Shown one piece after another: positions 14,867 through 23,803 of a DNA stretch of 42,897 nt. The stretch comes from an uncultured Lachnospiraceae bacterium (GTDB lineage: Bacteria > Bacillota > Clostridia > Lachnospirales > Lachnospiraceae). Position 1 is the first letter of the stretch. The number at the start of each line of letters is the position of its first letter. The notes under the pieces were generated by a model, which was not told the DNA's origin, made no database searches, and was given only the letters and a program-made list of their open reading frames with translations. The stretch covers positions 1-42,897 of the forward strand of contig CAQGLR010000033.1 of NCBI GenBank assembly GCA_948794795.1. Direction: 5' to 3'. A program made the position numbers and the translations under genes.

Positions 14867-17203
14867 TTAAAGTGTTATTATAACACTTGTTGTTCCTGCT
14901 TTTGCTTCTGCAGTCTTTCCTTCTGCTGTCACTTTAAAGTTTTTATCTGTGGCATTATATGAAACAGTGATTTCATTTCCATTTCTTACTGCCTTAATAT
15001 CTGTAATCTTATTGGACTCACTGTCATAAACCACTGCTTCTGCAGTCTTGCCATCTTCAAGCCCATAAACCACTGCTTCTGCACCTTCAAGGTAATCATA
15101 TACAACATCCATGTCAAAATTACCATATATTATAATACTGTTTGGACGTGCAAGTACAGGTGTCTGGAAGTAGTCACATGTCTTTGTATAATATCTGCCT
15201 CCTTCATAAGTCTCCCCACTCTGTATATCTGTCCATGTACCACAGTCTGGCAGATAGAATTCTGCTGTACCTGCTTCATTCATTACTGGCACTATACAGA
15301 GGTTATCACCAAGCATATACTGCTGGTCAAGATATTTGCATGCTGTCTCATCTGTAAATGCAACTATCATTGAGCGCATCATAGGTATACCTGTTACATG
15401 TGTCTTATTTGCCTGTGCCCAGAGATATGGCATAAGCTTTCCTTTAAGGTTTACATAATGGCGCAGTACATCACATGCTTCATCATCATACACCCAAGGC
15501 ACCCTGTAAGATGTTGAGCCATGCAGGCGGCTATGTGTTGAAAGACATCCAAATGCACACCATCTTTTATAAATATCTGCTGGCGCTGTCGCTTCAAAAC
15601 CACCCATATCATGTGAGAAGAAGCCAAAGCCTGATGAGCAGAGTGAAAGCCCGCCATGGAGTGTCTCTGACATAGCTGAATAATCTGCATAACAGTCACC
15701 TCCCCAGTGTACAGGGAACTTCTGTCCTCCGACAGTAGCGCTTCTTGCGAAAAGACATGCTTTGTCTTTGCCATAGTATTCCTCAAGTGCCTCAAATATT
15801 ACCTTATTATAAAGATATGTGTAATAGTTGTGCATCTTTATAGGGTCCATGCCATTATAATACTGGCATTTTGTAGGAATTCTCTCACCAAAGTCTGTTT
15901 TAATATTATTGACACCCATATCAAAGAGGTTCTTCAAAAGCCCTTTGTACCAGCTGCATGCTTCTGGGTTTGTAAAATCAACGATTGCCATGCCTGGCTG
16001 CCATAAATCTGCCTGGAATACACTCCCATCAAGATTTTTAATAAAATACCCCTTTTCTTTACCAATATCAAAAAGTTTTGACTGCTGGCCAATGTATGAA
16101 TTTATCCATACACATATCTCAAGTCCTTTATCATGCAGCCTTTTAAGCATACCTTCTGGGTCTGGGAACATATCCTTGTCCCACTCAAAGTTACACCACT
16201 CATATTCCTTCATCCAGAAGCAGTCAAAGTGGAATACCTGGAGAGGTATTTTTCTCTCTGCCATACCGTCAATAAAGCTGTTTACTGTTTCTTCATCATA
16301 ACTTGTTGTAAATGATGTTGACAGCCATAAACCAAATGAATAAGCAGGTGGAAGTGCTGGCTTGCCTGTAAGTGTTGTGTAATTTTCAAGTACATGCTCA
16401 AGGTTTCTTCCGCCAATAACAAAGTATTCAAGCTGCTCTCCTGGAATTGTAAATGTAACCTTTGAAACTGTATCTGAGTTTACTTCAAATGAAATCTTAT
16501 CTGGACTGTTTACAAGTATTCCATAGCTTTTTGATGAAATATAAAATGGTATATTCTTGTAGCTCTGGTCTGAACATGTGCCACCATCATTATTCCATGT
16601 TTCTACTACCTGTCCATTCTTTACAAAAGGAGTAAACTTCTCACCAAAACCATAAATACACTCACCTATATCAGTCTTTAACTGTTCCCTTAAATATGTT
16701 GTATGGGCATCCTGTGGATAGTTAAAGAACTCGTCATCTGCCTGGAGGTTCATACGTGCATTTGCAGTAAACTGGCTTTCTGTAATTATTGATGTTGACC
16801 TCCATGCACCACCTGTAAGGTATTTATCTTTATAATAATATGCAACATCCCATTCATCACCTGTCTTAATAACAAGCTTTGTATCACCTGTTACCATTTC
16901 AACTGTATCTTCTGTCCTTGTGATAACAGGCACATATCCTGTATCTTCATTTAATTCAAACTGTGGTATATTGTCAAGCCCGCCCCTGTAATGGTCTATA
17001 TGGACTTTAATAACATTTTCAGAAGTAGAAGTATAAGTAATTTCAAGGTTAGGACCTCCCAGCGTCATACCCCTGTGCTTAACTGTGTATGGGGTTGCAA
17101 GCACCTTTATGGAGTTCTCTGTTGTTTCAACCTTGTATGCCTGTGAGGCATATTTTACATCGTAACCTTTCTTGCTTAACCAGAAACCATCTGCTACTTT
17201 CAT
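14867..17203 (-). CDS. yicI: Alpha-xylosidase, glycoside hydrolase family 31 (YicI-like)
   Basis: The 778-residue enzyme removes alpha-linked xylose, or possibly glucose, from non-reducing ends. It has an N-terminal beta-sandwich (about 1-285), the GH31 barrel (about 286-620) and C-terminal beta domains. The nucleophile is Asp437 in KTDFGERIP and the acid/base is Asp503 in HWGGDCYADY. The aglycone-side segment FHFDCFWMKEYEWCNFEWD and the length match the YicI branch rather than plain alpha-glucosidases. There is no signal peptide, so it works on imported oligosaccharides such as those from xyloglucan. AAAGGAG lies 7 bases before the ATG. It is coupled to the peptidase gene downstream. Confidence 0.93.
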   Translation of the reverse strand: MKVADGFWLSKKGYDVKYASQAYKVETTENSIKVLATPYTVKHRGMTLGGPNLEITYTSTSENVIKVHIDHYRGGLDNIPQFELNEDTGYVPVITRTEDTVEMVTGDTKLVIKTGDEWDVAYYYKDKYLTGGAWRSTSIITESQFTANARMNLQADDEFFNYPQDAHTTYLREQLKTDIGECIYGFGEKFTPFVKNGQVVETWNNDGGTCSDQSYKNIPFYISSKSYGILVNSPDKISFEVNSDTVSKVTFTIPGEQLEYFVIGGRNLEHVLENYTTLTGKPALPPAYSFGLWLSTSFTTSYDEETVNSFIDGMAERKIPLQVFHFDCFWMKEYEWCNFEWDKDMFPDPEGMLKRLHDKGLEICVWINSYIGQQSKLFDIGKEKGYFIKNLDGSVFQADLWQPGMAIVDFTNPEACSWYKGLLKNLFDMGVNNIKTDFGERIPTKCQYYNGMDPIKMHNYYTYLYNKVIFEALEEYYGKDKACLFARSATVGGQKFPVHWGGDCYADYSAMSETLHGGLSLCSSGFGFFSHDMGGFEATAPADIYKRWCAFGCLSTHSRLHGSTSYRVPWVYDDEACDVLRHYVNLKGKLMPYLWAQANKTHVTGIPMMRSMIVAFTDETACKYLDQQYMLGDNLCIVPVMNEAGTAEFYLPDCGTWTDIQSGETYEGGRYYTKTCDYFQTPVLARPNSIIIYGNFDMDVVYDYLEGAEAVVYGLEDGKTAEAVVYDSESNKITDIKAVRNGNEITVSYNATDKNFKVTAEGKTAEAKAGTTSVIITL

Positions 17204-17269
17204 AAATAATCTCCTTTCATTTATACAAAATAGTTAAATAATTTAATTCTGTTATTTGTTATTGTATTA

Positions 17270-17310
17270 CTTTAATCTATTAGGTCTTGTTTAACTAAAT
17301 GACATTGCAT
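17270..17310 (-). repeat. Fragment of repeat family A (right-end module)
   Basis: On the minus strand it reads GCAATGTCATTTAGTTAAAC followed by AAGACCTAATAGAT, nearly identical to the end of copy 1a and its flank (460-495). It sits upstream of the GH31 gene. The rest of 17204-17429 shows nothing else. Confidence 0.6.
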
Positions 17311-17429
17311 TCCATTAAGCAGCTGCTGTATTTATTTTTTATAAGTATACCGCTGTCTGGCAGTTACGTCTATAATTATTAGTATGAATTTTAACATTAT
17401 TTTGATAAATGGGAAATATTTCAGGATTA

Positions 17430-18503
17430 TTATTCCATTTCCATATAATCCCTGTTATTTATATCTTCTCCTTCACGGCAGTATCTCATAATTAGTTTTT
17501 CATTTTTAAATTCCATTTCAAATATAAGGTTACTGCCTGTAACACTTCTGTCAAAAAGATATACTTTATCTTCTTCCAGTTCATGGTTAATATAAAAACT
17601 TGTAGTAACTGATGGTTCATATCCATCAAATACTTCAAAAAGGAAATTACCACATCCTGGTTCTTTAAGCCCTCTCCTGTCTTCTACTGTAACAAAATAT
17701 CCTTCTTCTGATGGCTGCAGGTTTATAACAATATCCCTGTAAACAGGTGAGTCTTCCCTTGATGTAAGGCTGTCGCTTACATGGTGTATATAAGTACCTG
17801 CCAGATATCTTTCACTTGATTTATGTGTACCTGGATAAACAACAACACTAAATCCAGAAGAACCATGCTCATTTTTGTTAATATCATAATATCCAAGAAG
17901 CATATCACATAAAAGCAAAAATTCCCCTTTGTATTCTTTAACTTTATAACTATCTGTTATTCTATAGTTATCTATTGCCAGGTTATTTTTTACACAATAC
18001 TCTGCTGCCACAGCATACATTGTATAATCAAGCATTTCTTCATCCACATCTGGAAAACCACGTCCATCCGCTGGCATTATTTCTTTGCCAGGCCTGAAAT
18101 TTTCTATTATATTCTGTTTTGTTGTATTAGGCCTTGTAATTAAATCATTATTATATGCCCTATATTTATAATATAGTATCTCATCCCTGTCAAAGACACC
18201 ACTTATACTAAGTATAATTAAGAATACTGCAAAGGCTGCACATATAGTACATATATGTATTATATGTTTAACTTTCTGTTTTCTTTTAAACTGCCTGCGT
18301 CTTTCTAACTCAGCTTCATCAGCAAGCCCTGCTTTATCAATTACATTCCATGCCAGTCTTTCATTTATTATCTGGTTCTTATGTATTCCCCCGTTTATAC
18401 TGCACAGCCAGGCAGCATCCTCATCACTGGTACAGCCAAATATATCACCAAGCCAGTCTTCCTGGTTATCTGTGCCTCTGGTTTTACGTTTCCCTGATTT
18501 CAT
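17430..18503 (-). CDS. Membrane anti-sigma-factor-like protein (orphan)
   Basis: The 357-residue protein has a cytoplasmic N-terminus (1-79), one membrane segment (about 80-103) and a long extracytoplasmic domain that is not recognised. The size and topology fit an anti-sigma factor with an outside sensor. Its start overlaps by 20 bases the end of a frame encoding sigma region 4 (18484-18642), the usual coupling of a sigma factor gene to its anti-sigma gene. Because the sigma gene has lost its 5' part, this protein has no local partner. The call rests on topology plus context, since no standard zinc anti-sigma motif is visible. The ATG has AGGAGG 8 bases upstream. Confidence 0.7.
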   Translation of the reverse strand: MKSGKRKTRGTDNQEDWLGDIFGCTSDEDAAWLCSINGGIHKNQIINERLAWNVIDKAGLADEAELERRRQFKRKQKVKHIIHICTICAAFAVFLIILSISGVFDRDEILYYKYRAYNNDLITRPNTTKQNIIENFRPGKEIMPADGRGFPDVDEEMLDYTMYAVAAEYCVKNNLAIDNYRITDSYKVKEYKGEFLLLCDMLLGYYDINKNEHGSSGFSVVVYPGTHKSSERYLAGTYIHHVSDSLTSREDSPVYRDIVINLQPSEEGYFVTVEDRRGLKEPGCGNFLFEVFDGYEPSVTTSFYINHELEEDKVYLFDRSVTGSNLIFEMEFKNEKLIMRYCREGEDINNRDYMEME

Positions 18504-18642
18504 AACAATCCCTCCTTAGCTTTTCTAATGCACGCTTTGCTCTTTTTTCTACTGCGTTTTTAGTAAGCCCAAGCCCTTTCCCAATCTCTTTTGCAGACAT
18601 GCCAGAAAGTACTAAAGCTATATAACCGCCTCTGTAATTATC
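18484..18642 (-). pseudogene. 3' remnant of an ECF-type sigma factor gene (region 4 only)
   Basis: A 52-codon frame reads YRGGYIALVLSGMSAKEIGK, then a second half with KNAVEKRAKRALEKLRR. This is the helix-turn-helix of sigma region 4, which contacts the -35 element. A TAA stop lies just upstream of Asp1 of the open part, and regions 2 and 3 are absent. The frame overlaps the end of the AAA-ATPase gene by 25 bases and the start of the anti-sigma gene by 20. The simplest reading is that arrival of the ATPase gene, or an associated deletion, removed the 5' portion. Confidence 0.82.
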
Positions 18643-20210
18643 TTATCACCACATATAATTTTCCTTACACCAGTTTTTTTATTCTTATTAAAGTTAAAGC
18701 TAACCATATAACCATGGGAGGCATGATAAGCTTCTAAATAACCAGCAAGCTGTTTTTCACCACGGCTGTTATATTCAGCCCCATGCCATATCTTTAATTC
18801 AATAATATACTGGTGCCCATAATAATCTACAATAATGTCCGTCCTCTTTTTATCTCTTGTTTGTGCTTCTATATAATAATGTCCCTTTCCATTAATAATT
18901 GGTTTTAAATATAACAAAAATAATTTTCTTCCATTCTCTTCAACAAATTTATCATTATTATTACCATATATATCTATAAAATGTTCTGTAAATTTTTGTA
19001 TAACCATATCCATATCCAAAATATTATTTTTAACAAACTGGTTTTTATCAGATTCCCCTGCCTGGTAAATAACACTATTTAAAGATTGTTCTGATATAAA
19101 CAGATTATAAAAAAATATTTCAAATATACGGTTAGAAACAACAGCCATACCTTCTTTTTGCTTTAAAAAACCAAACATAATACCAATATCAAGTGTATGG
19201 TTATAATGGTTATATGGAATACTTCCTCCATTAAAGAGCATCTCATTTAACAGATTACGTAAATCTGGAAAATCATCTAATTTTTTCCTTATATCGTCAA
19301 ATAATGTACTTTGTTCATTTAAAAGTAACTTTACAGCTTCCAGTATACCTTCCCTGGTCCATGACCTGGATTTATCCCAGTAATCCCAAAATGATATTTT
19401 TTCATCAATTAACTTGCAAATATATGAAACAAGATATGGATACCCAGAAGTATATTCATAAACCAGTCCAGACACAGTATCCAGGTTCATTCCTATGTTA
19501 TAATTATTTTCATAAACATCCAGCATTCCTTTTATATCATCTGGTGAAAAACTCATATCAATATTAAAATCTGCTGCAATATTCCATGGACTGTTATATC
19601 TGTGCATAACTTCTGGACGTATTTTAATTTCCAGGTTTTTAATATCATGTACTCCTGCAAGTATAACTGAATGGAATGCCGGCCTCTTCTGTCTTTTCAA
19701 ATATTTATCACGTAACATTCCCAGGAACTTAAGAAAAACACTATAATCCCCCGCCTGGTCTGTTTCATCAATTATAAGGACAACTGGCTTGTCTGCTGTA
19801 TAACATATTTTAGAAATAAGATTGCTTAAATCCCTGAAATTCTGCTCTCCAAACCTTTTATTACTGTACTGCTGCAGCAACTCTGCTGTTTCATCTGGTA
19901 TTCCTGCTGTTTCGCCATAATCAATTACATCATATAAAAGCCCGCAGAAATAACAACAAAATAAACTGGCATCTTCATAAGTCCTGTCATCTATTCCCTC
20001 TAAACTTATAGAAAAAACAACATAGTTCTCTTCTAATTTAACTTTAAGCATCTCTAGTGTTGTCGTTTTACCATACTGCCTGGCACGGTTAATAGTAAAA
20101 TATTTCCCACTATCAACCATTTTTTCTATCTGCCTGGTCCTGCTGTCCAGATTTACCATATAATGTATATCTGGATAGCATATCCCCTCTGTATTAAAAT
20201 ATTTATCCAC
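18618..20210 (-). CDS. AAA-ATPase with C-terminal PD-(D/E)XK nuclease-like domain
   Basis: This 530-residue protein belongs to the AAA-ATPase-like family, often multi-copy in gut anaerobes. It has a Walker A-type loop RARQYGKTTT (42-51), Walker B VVLIIDET (143-150), a helical winged middle and a C-terminal nuclease-like fold with DIIVDYY followed by IIELKIW, the D...ExK signature. It starts with GTG at 20210, 13 bases after the zinc-binding-protein stop codon and preceded by GGGGTG. Its function is not established; roles in mobile-element maintenance or defence have been suggested for relatives. Its 3' end runs into the sigma remnant. Confidence 0.88.
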   Translation of the reverse strand: MDKYFNTEGICYPDIHYMVNLDSRTRQIEKMVDSGKYFTINRARQYGKTTTLEMLKVKLEENYVVFSISLEGIDDRTYEDASLFCCYFCGLLYDVIDYGETAGIPDETAELLQQYSNKRFGEQNFRDLSNLISKICYTADKPVVLIIDETDQAGDYSVFLKFLGMLRDKYLKRQKRPAFHSVILAGVHDIKNLEIKIRPEVMHRYNSPWNIAADFNIDMSFSPDDIKGMLDVYENNYNIGMNLDTVSGLVYEYTSGYPYLVSYICKLIDEKISFWDYWDKSRSWTREGILEAVKLLLNEQSTLFDDIRKKLDDFPDLRNLLNEMLFNGGSIPYNHYNHTLDIGIMFGFLKQKEGMAVVSNRIFEIFFYNLFISEQSLNSVIYQAGESDKNQFVKNNILDMDMVIQKFTEHFIDIYGNNNDKFVEENGRKLFLLYLKPIINGKGHYYIEAQTRDKKRTDIIVDYYGHQYIIELKIWHGAEYNSRGEKQLAGYLEAYHASHGYMVSFNFNKNKKTGVRKIICGDKIITEAVI

Positions 20211-20223
20211 GTTTACACCCCTG

Positions 20224-21177
20224 TTATAATAATGCCTTCTTTAATACATCTAAATTTCCTTTCATCAAATCATAATAAGTTACCCCTTTATCAAATTGTT
20301 CCTTTGTAACATTATGGCATGTATTAAATGTCATAACTTCTGCACCTGCTGTTTCTGCTATTGCCTCTGCTACTTTAGAACTTGTAAGTTCTATTTTTAA
20401 TATAACATGTATATCCTCATCCCTTGCCTTATCAGCCAGAAATGCAATTACATCTGCACCTGGCTCAATTTCAGAACTGCATCCTGCAAATGCTGCACCA
20501 TAACCAAGTTTATATTCATCTACAAAATACCTTAACGGAAATCTGTCTGCAAATAAAAGATAATTTCTTTTTGATGAATTAACAACTTCCCTGAATTCCT
20601 TATCCAGTTCTTTAATCATTTTAATATATTTGTCTGCATTCTTTTTATAATACCCGGTATTTTCCACATCTGCCCCAGACAAAATATCTGCTATTTTAGA
20701 AATAATTTTACAGGCATTAACAGGTGAAGTCCATATATGCTCATCATATTCTTCTTCCTCCTCATTATGCCCATGCTTTTCATTGGCATTATTAACACCT
20801 TCTTCTGTAACAACATCAATATAATCCATCATCTTTCCAATCTTTACATTATTATTTGATGATGCTTCAAGAACTTCATCCACCCATATTTCCATTTCCC
20901 CGCCATTATAAATTACAATATCTGCATTACTAAATGCTACCATATCCGGTGCTGTAGGTTCAAATGAATGTGTATCCATTCCAGCAGGAACTGCAAGCCT
21001 TAAATTCACTTTATCCCCTGCAACCTGCCTTACAAAATCATAATATGGAAAAATAGTAGTAACTACATTTAACTTTCCATTATCCTTTGTAACTGCAGGC
21101 CCTGCTGTACATCCTGGTACAAGTATTAAAATCCAGGATAATATAAACACTCCCATTCCATATTTCAATTTACCCAT
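20224..21177 (-). CDS. Metal (zinc-type) ABC transporter substrate-binding lipoprotein
   Basis: The 317-residue lipoprotein has a signal peptide ending in the lipobox LVPGC (Cys23). It has the cluster A-I fold with VVTTIFPYYDFVRQVAG, the ligand segment GMDTHSFEPT, an acidic/His loop (HGHNEEEEEYDEH) and a second ligand segment DEHIWTSP. The loop and fold indicate zinc or manganese. ATG 21177 is preferred because GAGGG lies just before it; ATG 21189 has no ribosome binding site. It follows the Fur-family gene by 17 bases and should be co-regulated. No permease or ATPase gene is adjacent, so those subunits lie elsewhere. Confidence 0.88.
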   Translation of the reverse strand: MGKLKYGMGVFILSWILILVPGCTAGPAVTKDNGKLNVVTTIFPYYDFVRQVAGDKVNLRLAVPAGMDTHSFEPTAPDMVAFSNADIVIYNGGEMEIWVDEVLEASSNNNVKIGKMMDYIDVVTEEGVNNANEKHGHNEEEEEYDEHIWTSPVNACKIISKIADILSGADVENTGYYKKNADKYIKMIKELDKEFREVVNSSKRNYLLFADRFPLRYFVDEYKLGYGAAFAGCSSEIEPGADVIAFLADKARDEDIHVILKIELTSSKVAEAIAETAGAEVMTFNTCHNVTKEQFDKGVTYYDLMKGNLDVLKKALL

Positions 21178-21194
21178 CAGTTCCCTCATTTCTA

Positions 21195-21626
21195 TTAAAA
21201 TAAATCCTGTTTTTTATACAAACACTTTCCACATACACCATAGAACATTGTACGGTGTGGGTTTACATTAAAATTATGTTCTTCAAGTACATGCATATAT
21301 AATTCCTGCATATGGCTGCATCCCATATTAGTAATTTCCCCACAGTTCTCACATTTAAGCAGGAACTGGCAGTCTCTGCCACCAGATTCACCAGCAATAT
21401 ACTGGTAATACGCACCACTGTTACCATCAAGCACAATTTTCTGTACAATACCCTCTTTCTGGAACTTATCCAGATGCCTGTATATAGTAGTAGTCCCAAC
21501 AGGCTTTCCCTGTTCTTTTAAATGTTTTGCAATCTGGCTTACTGTTACATACCCATCTGTACTATTTTCCATATATTCCAAAATAGCCTGTTGCTGTTTT
21601 GTATGATATGAATTTGAATAATTCAT
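21195..21626 (-). CDS. Fur-family metal-responsive repressor (Zur-like)
   Basis: The 143-residue regulator has a winged helix (about 8-75: HTKQQQAILEYM, TVSQIAKHL, TTTIYRHLDKFQKEG) and a dimerisation domain with paired cysteines CENC and CGKC for structural zinc. The ATG at 21626 is chosen because AAGGAGGG lies 7 bases upstream. Its location directly in front of a zinc-type binding protein suggests zinc sensing (Zur), but PerR or Fur roles cannot be excluded. It probably represses its own operon through the site at 21647-21661. Confidence 0.88.
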   Translation of the reverse strand: MNYSNSYHTKQQQAILEYMENSTDGYVTVSQIAKHLKEQGKPVGTTTIYRHLDKFQKEGIVQKIVLDGNSGAYYQYIAGESGGRDCQFLLKCENCGEITNMGCSHMQELYMHVLEEHNFNVNPHRTMFYGVCGKCLYKKQDLF

Positions 21627-21646
21627 TAAAGTCCCTCCTTCAGTTT

Positions 21647-21689
21647 TGAAAACCATTTTCATTTTACCAAATAAAAACTGTTTATGCAA
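21647..21689 (-). promoter_or_regulatory. Promoter and Fur-family operator of the regulator-binding-protein operon
   Basis: On the minus strand TTGCAT (21689-21684) and TAAAAT (21666-21661) are 17 bases apart. The palindrome TGAAAACCATTTTCA (21647-21661) begins at the last base of the -10 box and covers the start site, a fitting place for metal-dependent repression. Confidence 0.65.
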
Positions 21690-21710
21690 ATAAACAAATC
21701 TTACCACCGC

Positions 21711-21749
21711 AAAAAAGACCAGAAACACCTTTTACAAGTGTCTCCAGCC
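21711..21749 (-). terminator. Intrinsic terminator after cysS
   Basis: On the minus strand GGCTGGAGACAC pairs with GTGTTTCTGGTC (several G-U pairs) and is followed by TTTTTT. It lies 24 bases after the cysS stop codon and just upstream of the Fur-family promoter. Confidence 0.65.
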
Positions 21750-21772
21750 TTTAACCATATATATAATCCAGT

Positions 21773-23191
21773 TTATTTAACTAGTTTCCAAATTGTCCCC
21801 TCACGTGTATCCTTAATTTCAATACCCTTTTGTGCAAGTTCTTCCCTTATAGAATCCGCCCTTGCAAAATCTTTATTCTTCCTTGCTTCATTCCTCTCTG
21901 CAATAAGCCTGCCTGCCATTTCTTCAAGTTCACTGTCCACTTCCTGTTCCACAGAAGAATTACCATCAAGAAGCCTGAGAGAAAGCACTTTGTCAAAATC
22001 CTCTATCAGAAGTCTTTTACTTGCATCATCCAGACCTGATTTAAGCACATCATAAAGTACTGTAAGTGCCTGTGAAGTATTAAGGTCATTTCCCATTGCC
22101 TCATTAAACTGTTTTTTAAACTTATCTATACCATCCTGCGAAGCAGGTACTCCATCACTTCCAAGTGCAGCAATCTTATTTACCAGCTTCTCATACGCTA
22201 TCTTTACATTATCAAGCACATCAAAGCTAAAAAGTAATGGTTTACGGTAATGCGACTGCAGGCAGAACATCCTGTAAACCATAGGGTTATAGCCTTTTTC
22301 TTCAAGAAGGCTTACTGTCAGGAACTCCCCCTTTGACTTACTCATCTTACCTGTCTGGTCATTAAGGTGCTGGACATGGAACCAGTAATTACACCACTTA
22401 TGTCCAAGATATGCTTCACTCTGGGCTATTTCATTTGTATGATGTGGGAAAATATTATCAACCCCGCCACAGTGGATATCAAGGTATTCCCCAAGATGCT
22501 TAATACTTATGCATGAACACTCAATATGCCACCCTGGGTATCCCATTCCCCATGGACTGTCCCATTTAAGTTCCTGTTCATCAAACTTTGACTTTGTAAA
22601 CCACAATACAAAATCTGTTTTATTCCTTTTATTAGTATCTTCTTCTACATCATCACGTACACCAACCTTAAGTTCCTCTTCATTCTGGTTTGAAAGCACA
22701 TAGTATTCCTTAAGCTTTGATGTATCAAAATACACATTGCCGCCTGCCACATATGCATAATCTTTCTTTATAAGTTCCTCAATCATATGTATAAAACCAG
22801 ATATACAATTAGTAGCTGGTTCAACTATATCAGGCATCTTAATATTTAATTTGCCACAGTCATTAAAAAATGCCTCCCTGTAAAATGCAGCAATCTCCAT
22901 AACCGTCTTATGCTCACGCTTAGCGCCTTTAAGCATCTTATCTTCACCACTGTCTGCATCACTTGTAAGATGCCCTACATCTGTTATATTCATTACCCTT
23001 TTTACATTATATCCTGCATACCTGAGATACTTTTCAAGCACATCCTCCATAATATAGCTGCGCAAATTACCTATATGCGCAAAATGGTAAACAGTAGGTC
23101 CACATGTATACATCTGGACTTTACCCTCTTCATTTGGTTTAAATACTTCTAATTTTTTCGTTAAAGTATTATATAAATTCAATTCTGTCAT
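21773..23191 (-). CDS. cysS: Cysteinyl-tRNA synthetase
   Basis: This 472-residue class I synthetase charges tRNA-Cys. It has the zinc-ligand CGPTVYHFAHIGN segment including the HIGH-type signature (HIGN), the KMSKSKG loop, GWHIECS and the HCGGVDNIFPHHTNE block. The C-terminal DALR-type helical domain ends in KGIEIKDTREGTIWKL. ATG 23191 is chosen because GGGGG lies 5 bases before it; ATG 23203 would have no ribosome binding site. No T-box leader motif was seen in the 160 bases upstream. A terminator follows at 21711. Confidence 0.97.
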   Translation of the reverse strand: MTELNLYNTLTKKLEVFKPNEEGKVQMYTCGPTVYHFAHIGNLRSYIMEDVLEKYLRYAGYNVKRVMNITDVGHLTSDADSGEDKMLKGAKREHKTVMEIAAFYREAFFNDCGKLNIKMPDIVEPATNCISGFIHMIEELIKKDYAYVAGGNVYFDTSKLKEYYVLSNQNEEELKVGVRDDVEEDTNKRNKTDFVLWFTKSKFDEQELKWDSPWGMGYPGWHIECSCISIKHLGEYLDIHCGGVDNIFPHHTNEIAQSEAYLGHKWCNYWFHVQHLNDQTGKMSKSKGEFLTVSLLEEKGYNPMVYRMFCLQSHYRKPLLFSFDVLDNVKIAYEKLVNKIAALGSDGVPASQDGIDKFKKQFNEAMGNDLNTSQALTVLYDVLKSGLDDASKRLLIEDFDKVLSLRLLDGNSSVEQEVDSELEEMAGRLIAERNEARKNKDFARADSIREELAQKGIEIKDTREGTIWKLVK

Positions 23192-23354
23192 ATTATCCCC
23201 CATTTATCAAGACAATGTTATTTCTTTCCAATTATATTACACATCCAGATGTTTATCAATATGTTGTTGACAACCACATAATAATATTACTCCATACTGC
23301 CACTTTCCAGGCTCCTGGTAAAACCTGTTTATTATTTCCAATTAAAAGCCGCCT

Positions 23355-23573
23355 CTATACATTCCCAGCTTTTTTATTTTCTTTCTTATTCCTTGATGCA
23401 AGTATGCCTCCAATCCTGCCACTTTCCCTGGATGTAAGCGACTTCCACCCGGAACTTGTCACTTTATCAAAAAGCCCAAGCTCTGCTGCAATTTCCCATT
23501 TTGCCTGTTCTTCTTTTTCAAGTTTTTTAATATCTTCAACGGTTTTTACCTCTATTTTCTTCTTTTTTGTCAT
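23355..23573 (-). CDS. Small acid-soluble spore protein, minor alpha/beta type
   Basis: This 72-residue protein has a lysine-rich start, then KWEIAAELGLFDKV (the EIAAE part resembles the GPR protease cleavage site) and GWKSLTSRESGRIGG, the second conserved block of alpha/beta-type spore DNA-binding proteins. Such proteins coat DNA in the spore and are degraded on germination. AAAAGGGGA precedes the ATG. It indicates that the organism is a spore former or descends from one. It should be transcribed late in the forespore, but no clear sigma-G promoter could be assigned. Confidence 0.8.
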   Translation of the reverse strand: MTKKKKIEVKTVEDIKKLEKEEQAKWEIAAELGLFDKVTSSGWKSLTSRESGRIGGILASRNKKENKKAGNV

Positions 23574-23705
23574 AAAGTCCCCTTTTCCATTTTAATTATA
23601 GTATTATTTATATTATTTCCAGTCCTATTTTTTTTATACAGGCTTCTTATATAAAATTTTTTCTATAAAAGCATCAAATTTATACTTAATTTCTAATATA
23701 CATAC

Positions 23706-23734
23706 TTGAAAGATAAGCGTCTAATATGTATAAT
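23706..23734 (+). promoter_or_regulatory. Sigma-A promoter of the 23804 gene
   Basis: TTGAAA (23706-23711) and a perfect TATAAT (23729-23734) are 17 bases apart. The start codon lies 70 bases downstream. Confidence 0.7.
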
Positions 23735-23803
23735 ATCTATATAACGCTTTATTTAATTATCTAAGCTTTGGTAAAATTACATAATATATTTGGAGGTATT
23801 CAT

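Noticed and set aside
23204..23354. Possible T-box riboswitch before cysS
   Set aside because: No T-box consensus, specifier-like stem or terminator pairing could be seen in this interval on the minus strand.
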